From R-RK-3 sp963842775 (GTDB taxonomy: Bacteria > Pseudomonadota > Alphaproteobacteria > Rhizobiales > Rhodomicrobiaceae), in NCBI GenBank assembly GCA_963842775.1, contig CAWJHQ010000002.1, positions 62,001-126,000 of the forward strand: DNA of 64,000 bases. Direction: 5' to 3'. Of the stretch, positions 1 to 8,174 are shown piece after piece. Position 1 is the stretch's first letter, and each line of letters begins with the position of its first letter. The position numbers and the translations under genes are program-made. The notes beneath the pieces were generated by a model that worked only from the letters and a program-made list of their open reading frames with translations, was not told the origin of the DNA and searched no databases.

Positions 1-105
1 TACGGCGACCACATAAGCATCGCCACTCGCCTGCGAGCCGGATAGCGCGCGCGAAAACCGCCGAAGATGGGGCAGATGCGGCGCAATTTCCTGAGAAATC
101 GGCAT
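1..105 (-). CDS. phyR: PhyR general stress response regulator (N-terminal fragment)
   Basis: Only the first 35 codons are present; the gene runs off the left edge. It begins MPISQEIAPHLPHLRRFSRA and continues with ALSGSQASGDAYV, which matches the start of the sigma-factor-like domain of PhyR. In this family the sigma-like domain is followed by a receiver domain. Phosphorylated PhyR binds the anti-sigma factor NepR and frees EcfG. It diverges from nepR-ecfG, the standard arrangement of this locus in alphaproteobacteria. The identification rests on this short stretch plus the context. Confidence 0.85.
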   Translation of the reverse strand, partial: MPISQEIAPHLPHLRRFSRALSGSQASGDAYVVAV

Positions 106-246
106 GAATGGCAATTCCTTTTTTCTTAAGTGAAGATTTCAAATTCCCTTTATAGTAAGCACGGCTCCTCTGCCAATGTGAAAATTTGTTGCGCCGCGCT
201 CACTTTCGTGCTTGGCGGGAGGGGGAAATACGGATCGCGAGTGCAA

Positions 247-501
247 ATGGGTAAGAACGACGAAATGGCCGCAGCTCCGCCGGGATCGGACGACGATGAG
301 ACGAGGGACGATGCCGCAGAGACGGCCGCCCCGGACAATTCCGAGCAGCTTGATCACGAGGAAAAAGAGGAGGCCGCGAATCTGGCCGGCCTGAGCGCCC
401 AGTTGCGCGGCCTGTATAAGGGGCTTTTGGATGAGCCGATCCCCGATCGCTTCATGCAGCTTCTCAAAGAGCTGGAAAGCAAGGAATCGGAGACGAGATG
501 A
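247..501 (+). CDS. nepR: NepR anti-sigma factor
   Basis: 84-residue protein. An acidic, low-complexity N-terminal half is followed by the NepR signature around residues 50-76 (LRGLYKGLLDEPIPDRFMQL), the helical segment that binds EcfG or, after a partner switch, the PhyR sigma-like domain. I prefer the ATG at 247. The frame is open further upstream (a GTG at 130), but that extension does not look like NepR. The last codons overlap ecfG by 4 bp (ATGA), so the two are probably translationally coupled. Confidence 0.88.
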   Translation: MGKNDEMAAAPPGSDDDETRDDAAETAAPDNSEQLDHEEKEEAANLAGLSAQLRGLYKGLLDEPIPDRFMQLLKELESKESETR

Positions 502-1013
502 CATCTCCTTCCCAGACCTTGCGCGACGATCTCGTCAAATCGATACCCAGCCTGCGCGCCTTCGCCATTTCGCTTTGCCATAATCGGACCGAAGCGGACG
601 ATCTCGTGCAGGAAACATTGATCCGCGCCTGGAACAATCTCTCCAATTTTCAGGAAGGCACCAACCTGAAGGCTTGGCTGTTCACCATCCTGCGCAATAA
701 TTTCTACAATGGCCTGCGCCGGCAGAAGCATCAGAACGAATATGCGCGGACCATGGACAGCTCCCAATTCGTCGTCCAGGCCTCGCAGGACAAGACGCTG
801 GAATTCGGCGACGTCATGCGCAACCTCGGAGACTTGCCGCCGGATCAGCGAGAGGCGCTAATCCTCGTGACGGTTGAAAATATGTCCTATGAGGAAGTCG
901 CGGTCATTTGCGCTTGCCCCATCGGAACGGTAAAAAGCCGCGTCAATCGCGCGCGGGCGCGCCTCGAAGCCTTGATGGAAGGTGCACAGCAGAAATCCGC
1001 CGTCTCGAATTGA
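498..1013 (+). CDS. ecfG: ECF sigma factor EcfG (sigma-70 family)
   Basis: 171 residues, normal for the group. Region 2 lies at about residues 15-80 (RTEADDLVQETLIRAWNN) and region 4 at about 110-160 (LPPDQREALILV, then the helix-turn-helix GTVKSRVNRARARL). EcfG directs RNA polymerase to stress promoters with GGAAC-type -35 elements. It starts inside the nepR stop codon. It is followed by small genes of a kind often found in the general stress regulon (DUF1328, CsbD, PRC-barrel). Confidence 0.93.
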   Translation: MTSPSQTLRDDLVKSIPSLRAFAISLCHNRTEADDLVQETLIRAWNNLSNFQEGTNLKAWLFTILRNNFYNGLRRQKHQNEYARTMDSSQFVVQASQDKTLEFGDVMRNLGDLPPDQREALILVTVENMSYEEVAVICACPIGTVKSRVNRARARLEALMEGAQQKSAVSN

Positions 1014-1071
1014 TTCGCCTTCCTCTTCCCTGTCTTAGAGCCAAATCCCCTCCACTTTCTTCGCGCTTCCC

Positions 1072-1096
1072 GGAACTCTCTTTTCGTCCACGCATT
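1072..1096 (+). promoter_or_regulatory. Candidate EcfG-dependent promoter
   Basis: GGAAC at 1072-1076 followed after 16 bases by CATT at 1093-1096, close to the alphaproteobacterial EcfG consensus (GGAAC, 16-17 bases, CGTT). It lies 55 bp before the DUF1328 gene. The -10 element has one mismatch, so this is an inference from spacing and position. Confidence 0.4.
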
Positions 1097-1150
1097 ACTC
1101 GGCTGCCCGGACGTTGGAGCGCGGGCCAGTGAAAGCGGAGGACGACATCA

Positions 1151-1324
1151 ATGGGAAATCTTCTTCAATACGCCATTATATTTCTCGTCATTGCCCTCGT
1201 CGCTGCCGCCGTGGGATTCGGCGGCGTGGCCGGTGTGGCGATGGACGGTGCCCGGATCCTGTTCTGGGTCTTCATCATACTTTTCGTAATCTCGTTGATC
1301 GGCGGCCTGGTACGGCGCGGCTAA
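1151..1324 (+). CDS. DUF1328 small membrane protein (YtjA-like)
   Basis: 57-residue hydrophobic protein starting MGNLLQYAIIFLVIALVAA, with two predicted membrane segments (about residues 4-30 and 35-54) joined by a glycine-rich turn, FGGVAGVAMDGA. Length and sequence fit the DUF1328/YtjA family, whose function is not known. A good ribosome binding site (GGAGG) precedes the ATG. It sits directly behind ecfG and a candidate EcfG promoter, suggesting a stress-regulon member. Confidence 0.85.
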   Translation: MGNLLQYAIIFLVIALVAAAVGFGGVAGVAMDGARILFWVFIILFVISLIGGLVRRG

Positions 1325-1394
1325 CGATAGGCTGCCGCGGACGGCGCGCGGCAAGCGAACCTGAAAGCTTCTGACCATCCACGGGAGATCGCAG

Positions 1395-1595
1395 ATGGAC
1401 TGGAACCGTATTGAAGGGAACTGGAAACAGTTCAAAGGTAGTGTGAAAGAGCAGTGGGGCCAGCTTACCGACGACGATCTGGATAGGATCGATGGGCGGC
1501 GCGAGCAGCTCGAAGGCAAACTGCAGGAGCGGTACGGCAAGGCCCGGGACGAAATCCGGAGTGAAGTCGACCGCTGGCTCGACCGCACGGCTTAA
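1395..1595 (+). CDS. CsbD-family stress protein
   Basis: 66-residue, highly charged protein starting MDWNRIEGNWKQFKGSVKEQ, followed by WGQLTDDDLDRIDG and an amphipathic helix ending in LDRTA. This is the full CsbD fold. CsbD proteins are abundant under general stress in many bacteria, but their biochemical role is unknown. The neighbours (EcfG, DUF1328, PRC-barrel) support a role in the general stress response. Confidence 0.93.
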   Translation: MDWNRIEGNWKQFKGSVKEQWGQLTDDDLDRIDGRREQLEGKLQERYGKARDEIRSEVDRWLDRTA

Positions 1596-1603
1596 ATTTT
1601 CGT

Positions 1604-1633
1604 AAGGTCGGCGGCAAGTGGTTCGCCGACCTT
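1604..1633 (+). terminator. Hairpin after csbD-like gene
   Basis: Perfect 10-bp stem (AAGGTCGGCG pairing with CGCCGACCTT) around a 10-base loop, starting 8 bp after the CsbD stop codon. There is no clear T-run behind it, so it may be a weak terminator or an mRNA-stabilising hairpin. Confidence 0.55.
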
Positions 1634-1710
1634 GTCAATCCTTCTGAAAACTCTCAATTTAACGCCGCCAAGGTTGGGTATCGTTCAACAGAATGAAAAG
1701 GAACGATGAG

Positions 1711-2234
1711 ATGAAATCAACTCTTCTAGCAGCGGTGTTCGTTGCTTTCGCCACACAGGCGATGGCCCAGTCCACCGACAGCGCCTTCAAACTCACGCAA
1801 GGGCGCCAACGAATGGCGCATCGCGAATTACATCGGCCAGCCGATCGTGAACGCTGTCGGGCGAGAAAATCGGCGATGTCAGCGACATGGTGTTCGACCG
1901 CAGCGGCAAGATCACCACGGTCGTGATCGGTGTGGGAGGGTTCCTGGGTCTGGGCGCCAAGCAAGTAGCGCTTCCCTTCGAGGCCGTCACCTATTCGGAA
2001 CAGAACGGCGAACGTCAAATCATGGTCCCTCTGACCAAGGAAGCTTTGCAAGCCGCACCCGATTATACGCTCACGGAAAAGACAACCTTTGATAAGGTCA
2101 AGGAGCGGGCCGGAGAAGTGGCGGAAAAAGCTTCGGAGAAAGCAGGCGAATTGAAGGACCAGGCTGTCAAAAAGATAGAGGAATATCGCAAGGAAGATCC
2201 GAACGCGCCTGCGCCTGCACCCGCACCGCGCTGA
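1711..2234 (+). CDS. Secreted PRC-barrel domain protein (two frameshifts)
   Basis: The reading frame changes twice, at GGG runs at 1801-1803 and 1859-1861; removing one G at each gives a 173-residue protein. It has a signal peptide (MKSTLLAAVFVAFATQAMAQ), then a PRC-barrel (ANEWRIANYIGQPIVNAVG, GDVSDMVFDRSGKITTVVIG, about residues 30-105). The tail is charged and helix-forming, reminiscent of CsbD/LEA-type sequences, and ends PAPAPAPR. PRC-barrel proteins of this type are common in rhizobial stress regulons. The ATG at 1711 has a good AAGGA site; an ATG at 1693 is the alternative. Confidence 0.75.
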
Positions 2235-2273
2235 TGCCGGTATCGATCCTTTTCAACTGAGCTGATTATACCG

Positions 2274-2305
2274 GGCGCCCCTAAGTCCATCGACTTCGGG
2301 GTGCC
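2274..2305 (+). terminator. Long hairpin after PRC-barrel gene
   Basis: GGCGCCCC pairs with GGGGTGCC (one G-T pair) and, inside it, AAGTC pairs with GACTT around a CATC loop. It lies 40 bp past the PRC-barrel stop and 27 bp before the next gene. It probably separates the stress genes from the kinase operon. No T-run follows. Confidence 0.5.
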
Positions 2306-2332
2306 TTCATCGCGTCAGGTTCAAAATCAGGC

Positions 2333-3866
2333 ATGTGGACGGCGAATTCTCTCAAACGGTTTGACCTCTCGCGCATTCCGCATGCGCCGATCCTGCTGGG
2401 ATCGGCCTTCGCATTTCTGGTTCTGACCGTTCTGGTCTCCATGGCCCTGCTGGACCACACCCAGCGCGAGCGGGATCGGTTGGTGCAGACGATCGACACT
2501 CAGGACCGGCTCGATGAACTCCTCGCGTTCATGCGCCGTATGGAAAGCGGCCAGCGCGGCTATTTGCTGACCGGTGATCCGCAATTTCTCGACATCTACA
2601 ATGATACGCGGACGCAAGTTCTCGCCAGGCTCGCCGTGGTCGAGCAGGCTGTCAGCGGTGATGCCTCGCAGGCAGAGAGCATGCAGCGTCTCAAGCCGCT
2701 TGTTCAGGGTAAGCTGGACGAGATGTCCGAGAGCTTGCGATTGTATGATTCTGGGCAGCGCGAAGCAGCGGTCGGGCTGTTGCGCAGCGGTCTCGGCCTT
2801 CGTTACATGGACGGCATTCGTGATATCGTCCTGAAGATTGCGACGGATACAAACGAGCAGCGCAAGACCCAACACGATGTGGCACGCCAGCAGGAGCGAT
2901 GGCTCCTCGGGGTGAATATCGTTTCGGTGATGCTCATTCTGATCCTCGCGGCGGTTTCGCTGTTTGTCGTTCGCCGGGCCAACGTGACCATGCGCCGCGC
3001 GCAGCAGGTTCTGAAGGATGCCAACGCCGAATTGGAGGCTAATGTGGCCGCCCGAACGGCGGAGCTCACGGCAGCCAATGAGGAAATCCAGAAATTTGCT
3101 TATATCGTCAGCCACGACCTGCGTTCGCCGCTCGTCAACATCATGGGCTTCACCAGCGAGTTGGAGGCATTGAAGGGCGACCTGTTTGAAGGCTTGAAAT
3201 CTTCCCCTGCCGGTGACACGAACGGTGCCGATGCCCATGCCGAAGCGATGAATGGTGCGGTCCCGCCCGCCCGTCTCGAACAAGATTTCGACGAAGCGCT
3301 GGGTTTCATCAAGGCGTCGATCACCAAGATGGACAGGCTGATCAATGCGGTGCTGACGATTTCACGTGAAGGCAGCCGTACGCTGCAGCCCGAGCCGATC
3401 GATATGAACGAGATGTTCCAGACGATCACCTCGGCCGTCGCGCACCAGGCGCAGGAGGCGGATGCCGCAATCGACGTGGCCGCCTTGCCGACCATCGTCT
3501 CCGACCGTTTAGCCATCGAACAGGTTTTCTCCAATCTGGTCGATAACGCGCTTAAATATCTGCGCAAGCGGCGTGCAGGGGCAGATTCGCATAAAGGCGA
3601 GGAATCAGGGCAACAAGGTGGTTGTCGAGATCAGCGACAATGGACGCGGGATTGAACGGCGCGATCAGGCCCGGATATTTGAGCTGTTCCGGCGAGCAGG
3701 CGTACAGGACAGGCCGGGCGAAGGCATGGGCCTCGCGCATGTGCGGGCGCTGGTCCGCAGGCTTGGGGGCTCGATTACGGTGGACTCTACGCCCGGTGAG
3801 GGCAGTGTCTTTCACGTGTCGCTGCCCCGGACTCTGCACAGCGAAGGAAAAAGGATAAGCGCATGA
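2333..3866 (+). CDS. CHASE3-domain sensor histidine kinase (one frameshift)
   Basis: About 510 residues once one extra base near 3570 is removed. In order: membrane segment 1 (about 20-40), an extracytoplasmic CHASE3 domain (RMESGQRGYLLTGDPQFLD, about 45-180), membrane segment 2 (about 190-212), a coiled linker, and the HisKA box FAYIVSHDLRSPLVNIMGF with the phospho-histidine near residue 262. The HATPase domain follows (NLVDNALKYL, DNGRGIERRD, GMGLAHVRALVRRLGG). This architecture resembles cyanobacterial-phytochrome-like and stress sensor kinases that pair with Rcp1-like regulators, as here. The stop overlaps the next gene by ATGA. Confidence 0.85.
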
Positions 3867-4284
3867 ACAACGCTGTAACCATCGTCATGATCGAGGATGA
3901 CGAGGGACACGCCCGGCTGATCGAAAAGAACATCGTTCGGGCCGGCGTCAAGAATCCCATACTGCACTTCCCGACTGGGAAGTGCCGGAATGGACTATCT
4001 GCGAAAACAATCAAGGTACGGGAAGCCTGCTCATCCTGCTCGATCTCAACCTGCCGGACATGACGGGCATTGATATCCTGCAGAGTCTCAAGGCCGACGA
4101 AGCACTGAAAAAGGTGCCGGTCATCGTTCTGACGACGACGGACGACAAGCGGGAGATCGAACGCTGCTACGAACTCGGCTGCAGCGTCTACATCACGAAG
4201 CCGGTGGAATATGAGCAATTCGCTCACGCTATTCGCCAACTCGGGTTATTCTTCTCCGTGATCCAGGTGCCGGAGACCTCATGA
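3863..4284 (+). CDS. Rcp1-like single-domain response regulator (two frameshifts)
   Basis: About 139 residues after removing one extra base in the GGG at 3977-3979 and one in the AAAA at 4004-4007. It is a stand-alone receiver domain: acidic pocket IEDDEGHARLIEKN, phospho-acceptor Asp in LLILLDLNLPDMTG, the Thr switch in VPVIVLTTTDD, and Lys in VYITKPV. It has no output domain, so it probably shuttles phosphate between the CHASE3 kinase before it and the REC-HisKA_2 protein after it. It overlaps both neighbours by 4 bp. Confidence 0.85.
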
Positions 4285-5369
4285 TGGAAGATGCTGGCAT
4301 CCACGTCCTGTTTATTGACGACGATGAAGCGCTTGGCCACCTTGTCAAAAAGGATCTGGAACGGCATGGCTTCGGCGCGGAGCTCGCCTCTGACGGCGCC
4401 AGCGGGCTGAAGCGCATCGAGGCCGGCGGTATCGACGCCGTCGTCCTGGACCATCATCTTCCGGATCAGGACGGGCTGACCATCCTGGTGGAAATTCAGA
4501 AATTGCCCGACCCGCCACCCGTCATCTATCTCACTGGCGCCCAGGACAGCAAAACCGCCGTCGCCGCACTGAAGGCGGGTGCGACCGACTATGTGATCAA
4601 GGACGTTCGGGGTGAGTTTCTCGCGCTTTTGCGGGCGGACATCGAAGCAGGGATACAATCCGCCAATCTTCGCCGGGCGAAGGAAGCCGCAGAGGCGGAA
4701 ACAGCAGCGGCACGGGATCGCTACAAGGCGCTGGCACAGGAGCGCGCGGTACTGCTGCGCGAAGTCAATCATCGGGTCAGCAACAGCCTTCAGCTCATCG
4801 CTTCCCTCTTGCAATTTCAGGCGCGTGGCGCGACCCCCGAAATTACCGATGCCCTGATGGAGGCGCATGGCCGTGTGCTTGCGGTCGCCAAGGTGCATCG
4901 CAGCCTTTATACCTCGCCGAATGTGCAGTCCGTATCGCTGCACCGCTATATCGAGGCGCTGGCGGAAGATATCGAAAACGCTGCTGGCGATGACGACGGA
5001 GGCGACTCTTTCACCGTCGTGGCGGATGCGATCGAGATCGAACCGGATCGCGCGGTCGCCGTCGGGGTGATGCTGACGGAACTGGTCCTGAACGCACGCA
5101 AGCACGCCTATCCGGATGGAAACGGCCCTATCCGCGTGAGGCTGCAAGCGGTCGAACCGAACCGCAGCGTGCTCAGCGTCGAAGATGACGGCGTCGGCCT
5201 TGTCAATGGCCACGCGCAGGACTCAAGCGGGTTGGGCAGCATCATCATCAAGGCGATGGCGCAGAAGCTCGGCGCGGAAGTTCGTTACGATCCGAGCCAC
5301 AAGGGGACGCGCGCCGTTATTGCCTTTGACCCGACATCGTCGTTGGCTCGCCCGGCGACGAGCGAGTGA
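4281..5369 (+). CDS. Receiver-HisKA_2 histidine kinase
   Basis: 362 residues. The N-terminal receiver domain has its phospho-acceptor at Asp57 (AVVLDHHLPDQDG) and Lys at about 107. A helical linker leads to a HisKA_2/HWE-type dimerisation box with the phospho-histidine at His164 (LLREVNHRVSNSLQLIASLL), then an HATPase domain (ELVLNARKHAYPDG, VEDDGVGL, GLGSIIIKAMAQKLGA). Kinases of the HisKA_2/HWE class are the usual phosphodonors for PhyR. Its place 3 kb from phyR-nepR-ecfG makes it a reasonable candidate input kinase; this is an inference from class and location. Confidence 0.88.
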   Translation: MMEDAGIHVLFIDDDEALGHLVKKDLERHGFGAELASDGASGLKRIEAGGIDAVVLDHHLPDQDGLTILVEIQKLPDPPPVIYLTGAQDSKTAVAALKAGATDYVIKDVRGEFLALLRADIEAGIQSANLRRAKEAAEAETAAARDRYKALAQERAVLLREVNHRVSNSLQLIASLLQFQARGATPEITDALMEAHGRVLAVAKVHRSLYTSPNVQSVSLHRYIEALAEDIENAAGDDDGGDSFTVVADAIEIEPDRAVAVGVMLTELVLNARKHAYPDGNGPIRVRLQAVEPNRSVLSVEDDGVGLVNGHAQDSSGLGSIIIKAMAQKLGAEVRYDPSHKGTRAVIAFDPTSSLARPATSE

Positions 5370-5447
5370 AAAGCGTAGCGTTGCTCGAGCGGGATCGGTT
5401 GAAATGGAGAGATCGAAGCCGGAGGCCCGCTCTATTCTTTGCTGGTC

Positions 5448-5490
5448 GCGCGATCGGACGGAAAACGGATTCCACTTTTCCTGATCGCGC
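5448..5490. repeat. Intergenic palindromic hairpin repeat
   Basis: Outer arms GCGCGATC and GATCGCGC, inner arms GGAAAA and TTTTCC, central ACGGATTCCAC. This is the organisation of the dispersed intergenic palindromes known in Rhizobiales (core GGAAAAGTGGAAnCCGnTTTTCC on the other strand). It lies between the convergent kinase and phosphoesterase genes and may act as a bidirectional terminator. Confidence 0.6.
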
Positions 5491-5491
5491 T

Positions 5492-6310
5492 CTAATTGCT
5501 GATATCGATTTCGTCAGCCAGGGGCGGGTGGCGCTTGAATTCGACCGGCGCGCCGCGTACCGCGAAGCCGGCTCCGTCGAAGCTGTGCAGCAACAGCCGA
5601 AAGCATTCCGGCAACACCTCTATCAGCCAAAACCCATTCGGTTCGCCCCGCATCCTGGTCGAGAGGGCCGTTGGCGCGCCCACGGCAATCACCGTTCCGG
5701 CGGGTTGCGGCAGAGCGACGGCATAAGCCTGGTGGATATGGCCGGACAGCAGCATTTCGACATGCTGCTCGGCGAACATCGCGAAAGCCCGCGCGGCGCG
5801 GCGCACCGGCCTCGCGCGAGGGAAGCCCTCGATCGGCGACAAAGGGTGATGGGTCGCGACGATACGCGTCTTTTCCGGTGGTGCCTGCGCGAGAAGCAGG
5901 CGCGCGGCTGCAACGTCACGCCGGCGCACAGTGCCGTCCTGCCATCTCAGACCAGGTTGCCAGATCGCAGTGGTATTCAGGCCCAGGACATACGATTGTT
6001 CGTCTTCGAACACCGGCATGAGTTTCGCGCCGGATGCACGAGAATAGCGGGCGAACGGATTGGTGAAGCGTTCGAAAATGCTCCAGACCGGAAGATCGTG
6101 ATTGCCCGGCAGCACCAGAAGCGGCGCTCTCAGCCCCTCAAGCCAGACCTTGGCGTCGGCGAATTCACTGCGTGTGGACCGCATGGTGAGGTCACCGGCT
6201 ACAATAATGAGATCCGGCTGGAGGTGCTCCAGGTCCCGAGCGAGCCGTTCGGCAAGCTGCGGTGGGACAGAACCGAAATGCAGATCGGCGATGAGCGCGA
6301 TCCGCGTCAT
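5492..6310 (-). CDS. Metallophosphoesterase (calcineurin-like)
   Basis: 272 residues with the full set of di-metal motifs in order: ADLHF (near residue 10), VAGDLT (about 38), LPGNHDLP (about 67), VATHHPLS (about 150) and SGHIHQAY (about 190). The architecture matches class III cyclic-nucleotide and related phosphodiesterases; the natural substrate cannot be told from sequence. Its ATG overlaps the stop of the upstream lipid-kinase-like gene (ATGA), so the two form an operon. Confidence 0.88.
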   Translation of the reverse strand: MTRIALIADLHFGSVPPQLAERLARDLEHLQPDLIIVAGDLTMRSTRSEFADAKVWLEGLRAPLLVLPGNHDLPVWSIFERFTNPFARYSRASGAKLMPVFEDEQSYVLGLNTTAIWQPGLRWQDGTVRRRDVAAARLLLAQAPPEKTRIVATHHPLSPIEGFPRARPVRRAARAFAMFAEQHVEMLLSGHIHQAYAVALPQPAGTVIAVGAPTALSTRMRGEPNGFWLIEVLPECFRLLLHSFDGAGFAVRGAPVEFKRHPPLADEIDISN

Positions 6311-7212
6311 GCCGCGGTCTTTTTCGGCATGAGGACGGTCAGGGCCTTCGGCCGAATGCGGTATTGCAGCGGCGTTTCGAGCGTCAGCAACTCGCCGTCA
6401 TTCGCAACGCGGAGCCGCCTGTTTTTGGAGTAAATCGTGACCTTCTCCAGCTCGCGCGCCTCCAGATCCGGATCACCCTTCCAAAAGCCCAGCGAGGCGC
6501 GCAGCAGCAGCCAGATAGTGCGCGGCACGGTCCGATGCTTGGAGATGTACAGGCCGAGGCGGGCCTCATCGAGCGCCCGTCGCTTGAGAAAGAGATTAGC
6601 ACCCTCGCTATACGCATTATTGGAGACGACAACCGTGAGCGCTCGATGCGCCTTCGCGGCCTCCTCGTCGTCGACCAGAATGGCGAGCCGCCGCGCGCCC
6701 CTGGCAATCTCCATCGGCATCGCGGCATAGCCTCTAAGCCGTTCGCCGAGCGGCCGTCCACGAAGCTTCGCGCGGCGCTCTGTAACCATTGGCGGCAGGC
6801 CGATGAAGGAATTGCAGAGGAAAATATGCCCGTTGACCTCACCGACATCGATCTTATGCGGTTCCGCCTCGGCCAGCAGGCGCAGGGCGGCATCAACATC
6901 GGCGGAAAGGCCCAGATCGCGCGCGAGCCGGTTCATGGTCCCGAGCGGGAGAATTCCGAGCGCGCTCCGGTGGCCGAGAAGCTCCGCCGCCGCGGCGTTC
7001 ACCGATCCGTCGCCGCCGCCGATAATAAGGGCATCGTAGTCGCGCTTCGCCGCGTCCCGAAAACGCCCGCCAATTTCCTTTGGCTCCACCGTCTCCACAG
7101 TGATGTCGTGTCCGGCGCTTTTAAATGTTTCGGCCAGCTTCTGCTCGAAAACCTCCGCGCCGGCGCCGATGATCGTGCCGGCGTTTCGGTTTAAAATGGC
7201 ATGTATGCGCAT
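6307..7212 (-). CDS. Diacylglycerol/lipid kinase family protein
   Basis: About 301 residues starting MRIHAILNRNAGTI. The catalytic glycine-rich loop is IIGGGDGSVNAAAAELLG, followed by LGILPLGTMNRLARDLGL, both typical of the DAGK catalytic domain (YegS/DgkB-like). The C-terminal beta-sandwich ends with a strand pairing (ANDGELLTLETPLQYRIRP) common in the family. It probably phosphorylates a lipid or sphingoid substrate at the membrane. I chose the ATG at 7212 because upstream codons do not resemble the family. Confidence 0.85.
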   Translation of the reverse strand: MRIHAILNRNAGTIIGAGAEVFEQKLAETFKSAGHDITVETVEPKEIGGRFRDAAKRDYDALIIGGGDGSVNAAAAELLGHRSALGILPLGTMNRLARDLGLSADVDAALRLLAEAEPHKIDVGEVNGHIFLCNSFIGLPPMVTERRAKLRGRPLGERLRGYAAMPMEIARGARRLAILVDDEEAAKAHRALTVVVSNNAYSEGANLFLKRRALDEARLGLYISKHRTVPRTIWLLLRASLGFWKGDPDLEARELEKVTIYSKNRRLRVANDGELLTLETPLQYRIRPKALTVLMPKKTAA

Positions 7213-7453
7213 CGGGAGTGCACGGCCTCTGCTGGACAGCGGGCCTGGAATGGCTCCGGTCTCGAAGAAACAGCGCACAAGGCTTGCGGTTCAATCGCGA
7301 GTGCACATTCACGCCGTTCGCGTATCCGTGCACTCGTCTTTTCGTCAAACGAATTTTGCCAAACTCCAGCCTATCGTTTCCATTTGGATCGATGCACTGA
7401 AGCGGGTTGCAATGCTGCGAAGCGGCGCAACTCATACCCGCCGAGCTGTTCTG

Positions 7454-7927
7454 TTATGCCTCCAGATTGCTCTTCAGACGCAGCAACAGCGCCATGAGAG
7501 TGTCGAGCTCAGCCGGCGTGAACGCCTGGATGGCCGACTCATATTCGAGACGCGCGATCGGGAGGGCGCGCAGGAACAGATTGCGTCCCTTCTGCGTAAT
7601 TGAAATCTCGACAGCGCGCTGATCGCGTGGGAGGGCACGGCGCTTAACCAGGCCCTCCTGTTCCATCTGAGTCAGCCAGCGGCCGATTGTGGAATGGGGC
7701 ACAAGCGTCGCGTTGCTGAGCTCACGAATGTTCAACGGACCGCGCTGCGAGGTTACAAGCAGCACGCGCCATTGCTCGAACGTCAGTCCGATGGGCTGCA
7801 GGCGCTGCCCAAGGCGCTGATTCCACTTCGCAATCGAGGTGTCGAGCAGATAGGGAAGGGCATTCAGCGGGTTCATGGTGGTCTTGGGCTGATCTGTCGT
7901 GGCAGCCGTAGCCGCGTGGTCGTCCAT
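7454..7927 (-). CDS. MarR-family transcriptional regulator
   Basis: 157 residues: an N-terminal dimerisation helix (LPYLLDTSIAKWNQRLGQRL), a winged helix-turn-helix at about 55-115 (LNIRELSNATLVPHSTIGRW then LTQMEQEGLVKRR) and the wing with DQRAVEISITQKGR. The ATG at 7927 has an AGGA site 6 bases upstream. It is divergent from the 15 kb catabolic/F420 cluster starting at 8175, with 247 bp between, so it is the obvious candidate regulator. MarR proteins of this kind usually release DNA on binding a small aromatic or heterocyclic ligand. Confidence 0.88.
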   Translation of the reverse strand: MDDHAATAATTDQPKTTMNPLNALPYLLDTSIAKWNQRLGQRLQPIGLTFEQWRVLLVTSQRGPLNIRELSNATLVPHSTIGRWLTQMEQEGLVKRRALPRDQRAVEISITQKGRNLFLRALPIARLEYESAIQAFTPAELDTLMALLLRLKSNLEA

Positions 7928-8133
7928 GGTATATCCTGATTGCCGGTATCGCCACAGCCCGTACGGCTGCCGCGGATCTTCTATAGGTACCGCAAACTCG
8001 ATCGTAGTGCACCACTTTCAGCGTGGCATGAACAATTTCCATATGGTTATAATCAAATGGAGGAAACTTTTATTCCGAGGGCAGCGAGGTTCGCTCGCCA
8101 AATCGCAAGATATATAGTAGCAGATGCGTTATG

Positions 8134-8145
8134 GTGATTTATCAC
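8134..8145. promoter_or_regulatory. Candidate MarR operator
   Basis: Short palindrome GTGAT-TT-ATCAC, 30 bp upstream of the LLM oxidoreductase start, in the intergenic region shared with the MarR gene. An imperfect inverted pair (TTTCCAT ... ATGGAGGAAA) lies about 80 bp further upstream. Both are inferred from symmetry and position alone. Confidence 0.3.
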
Positions 8146-8174
8146 TTCCTTAGGGGAAACAGTTATTTTTGCCC

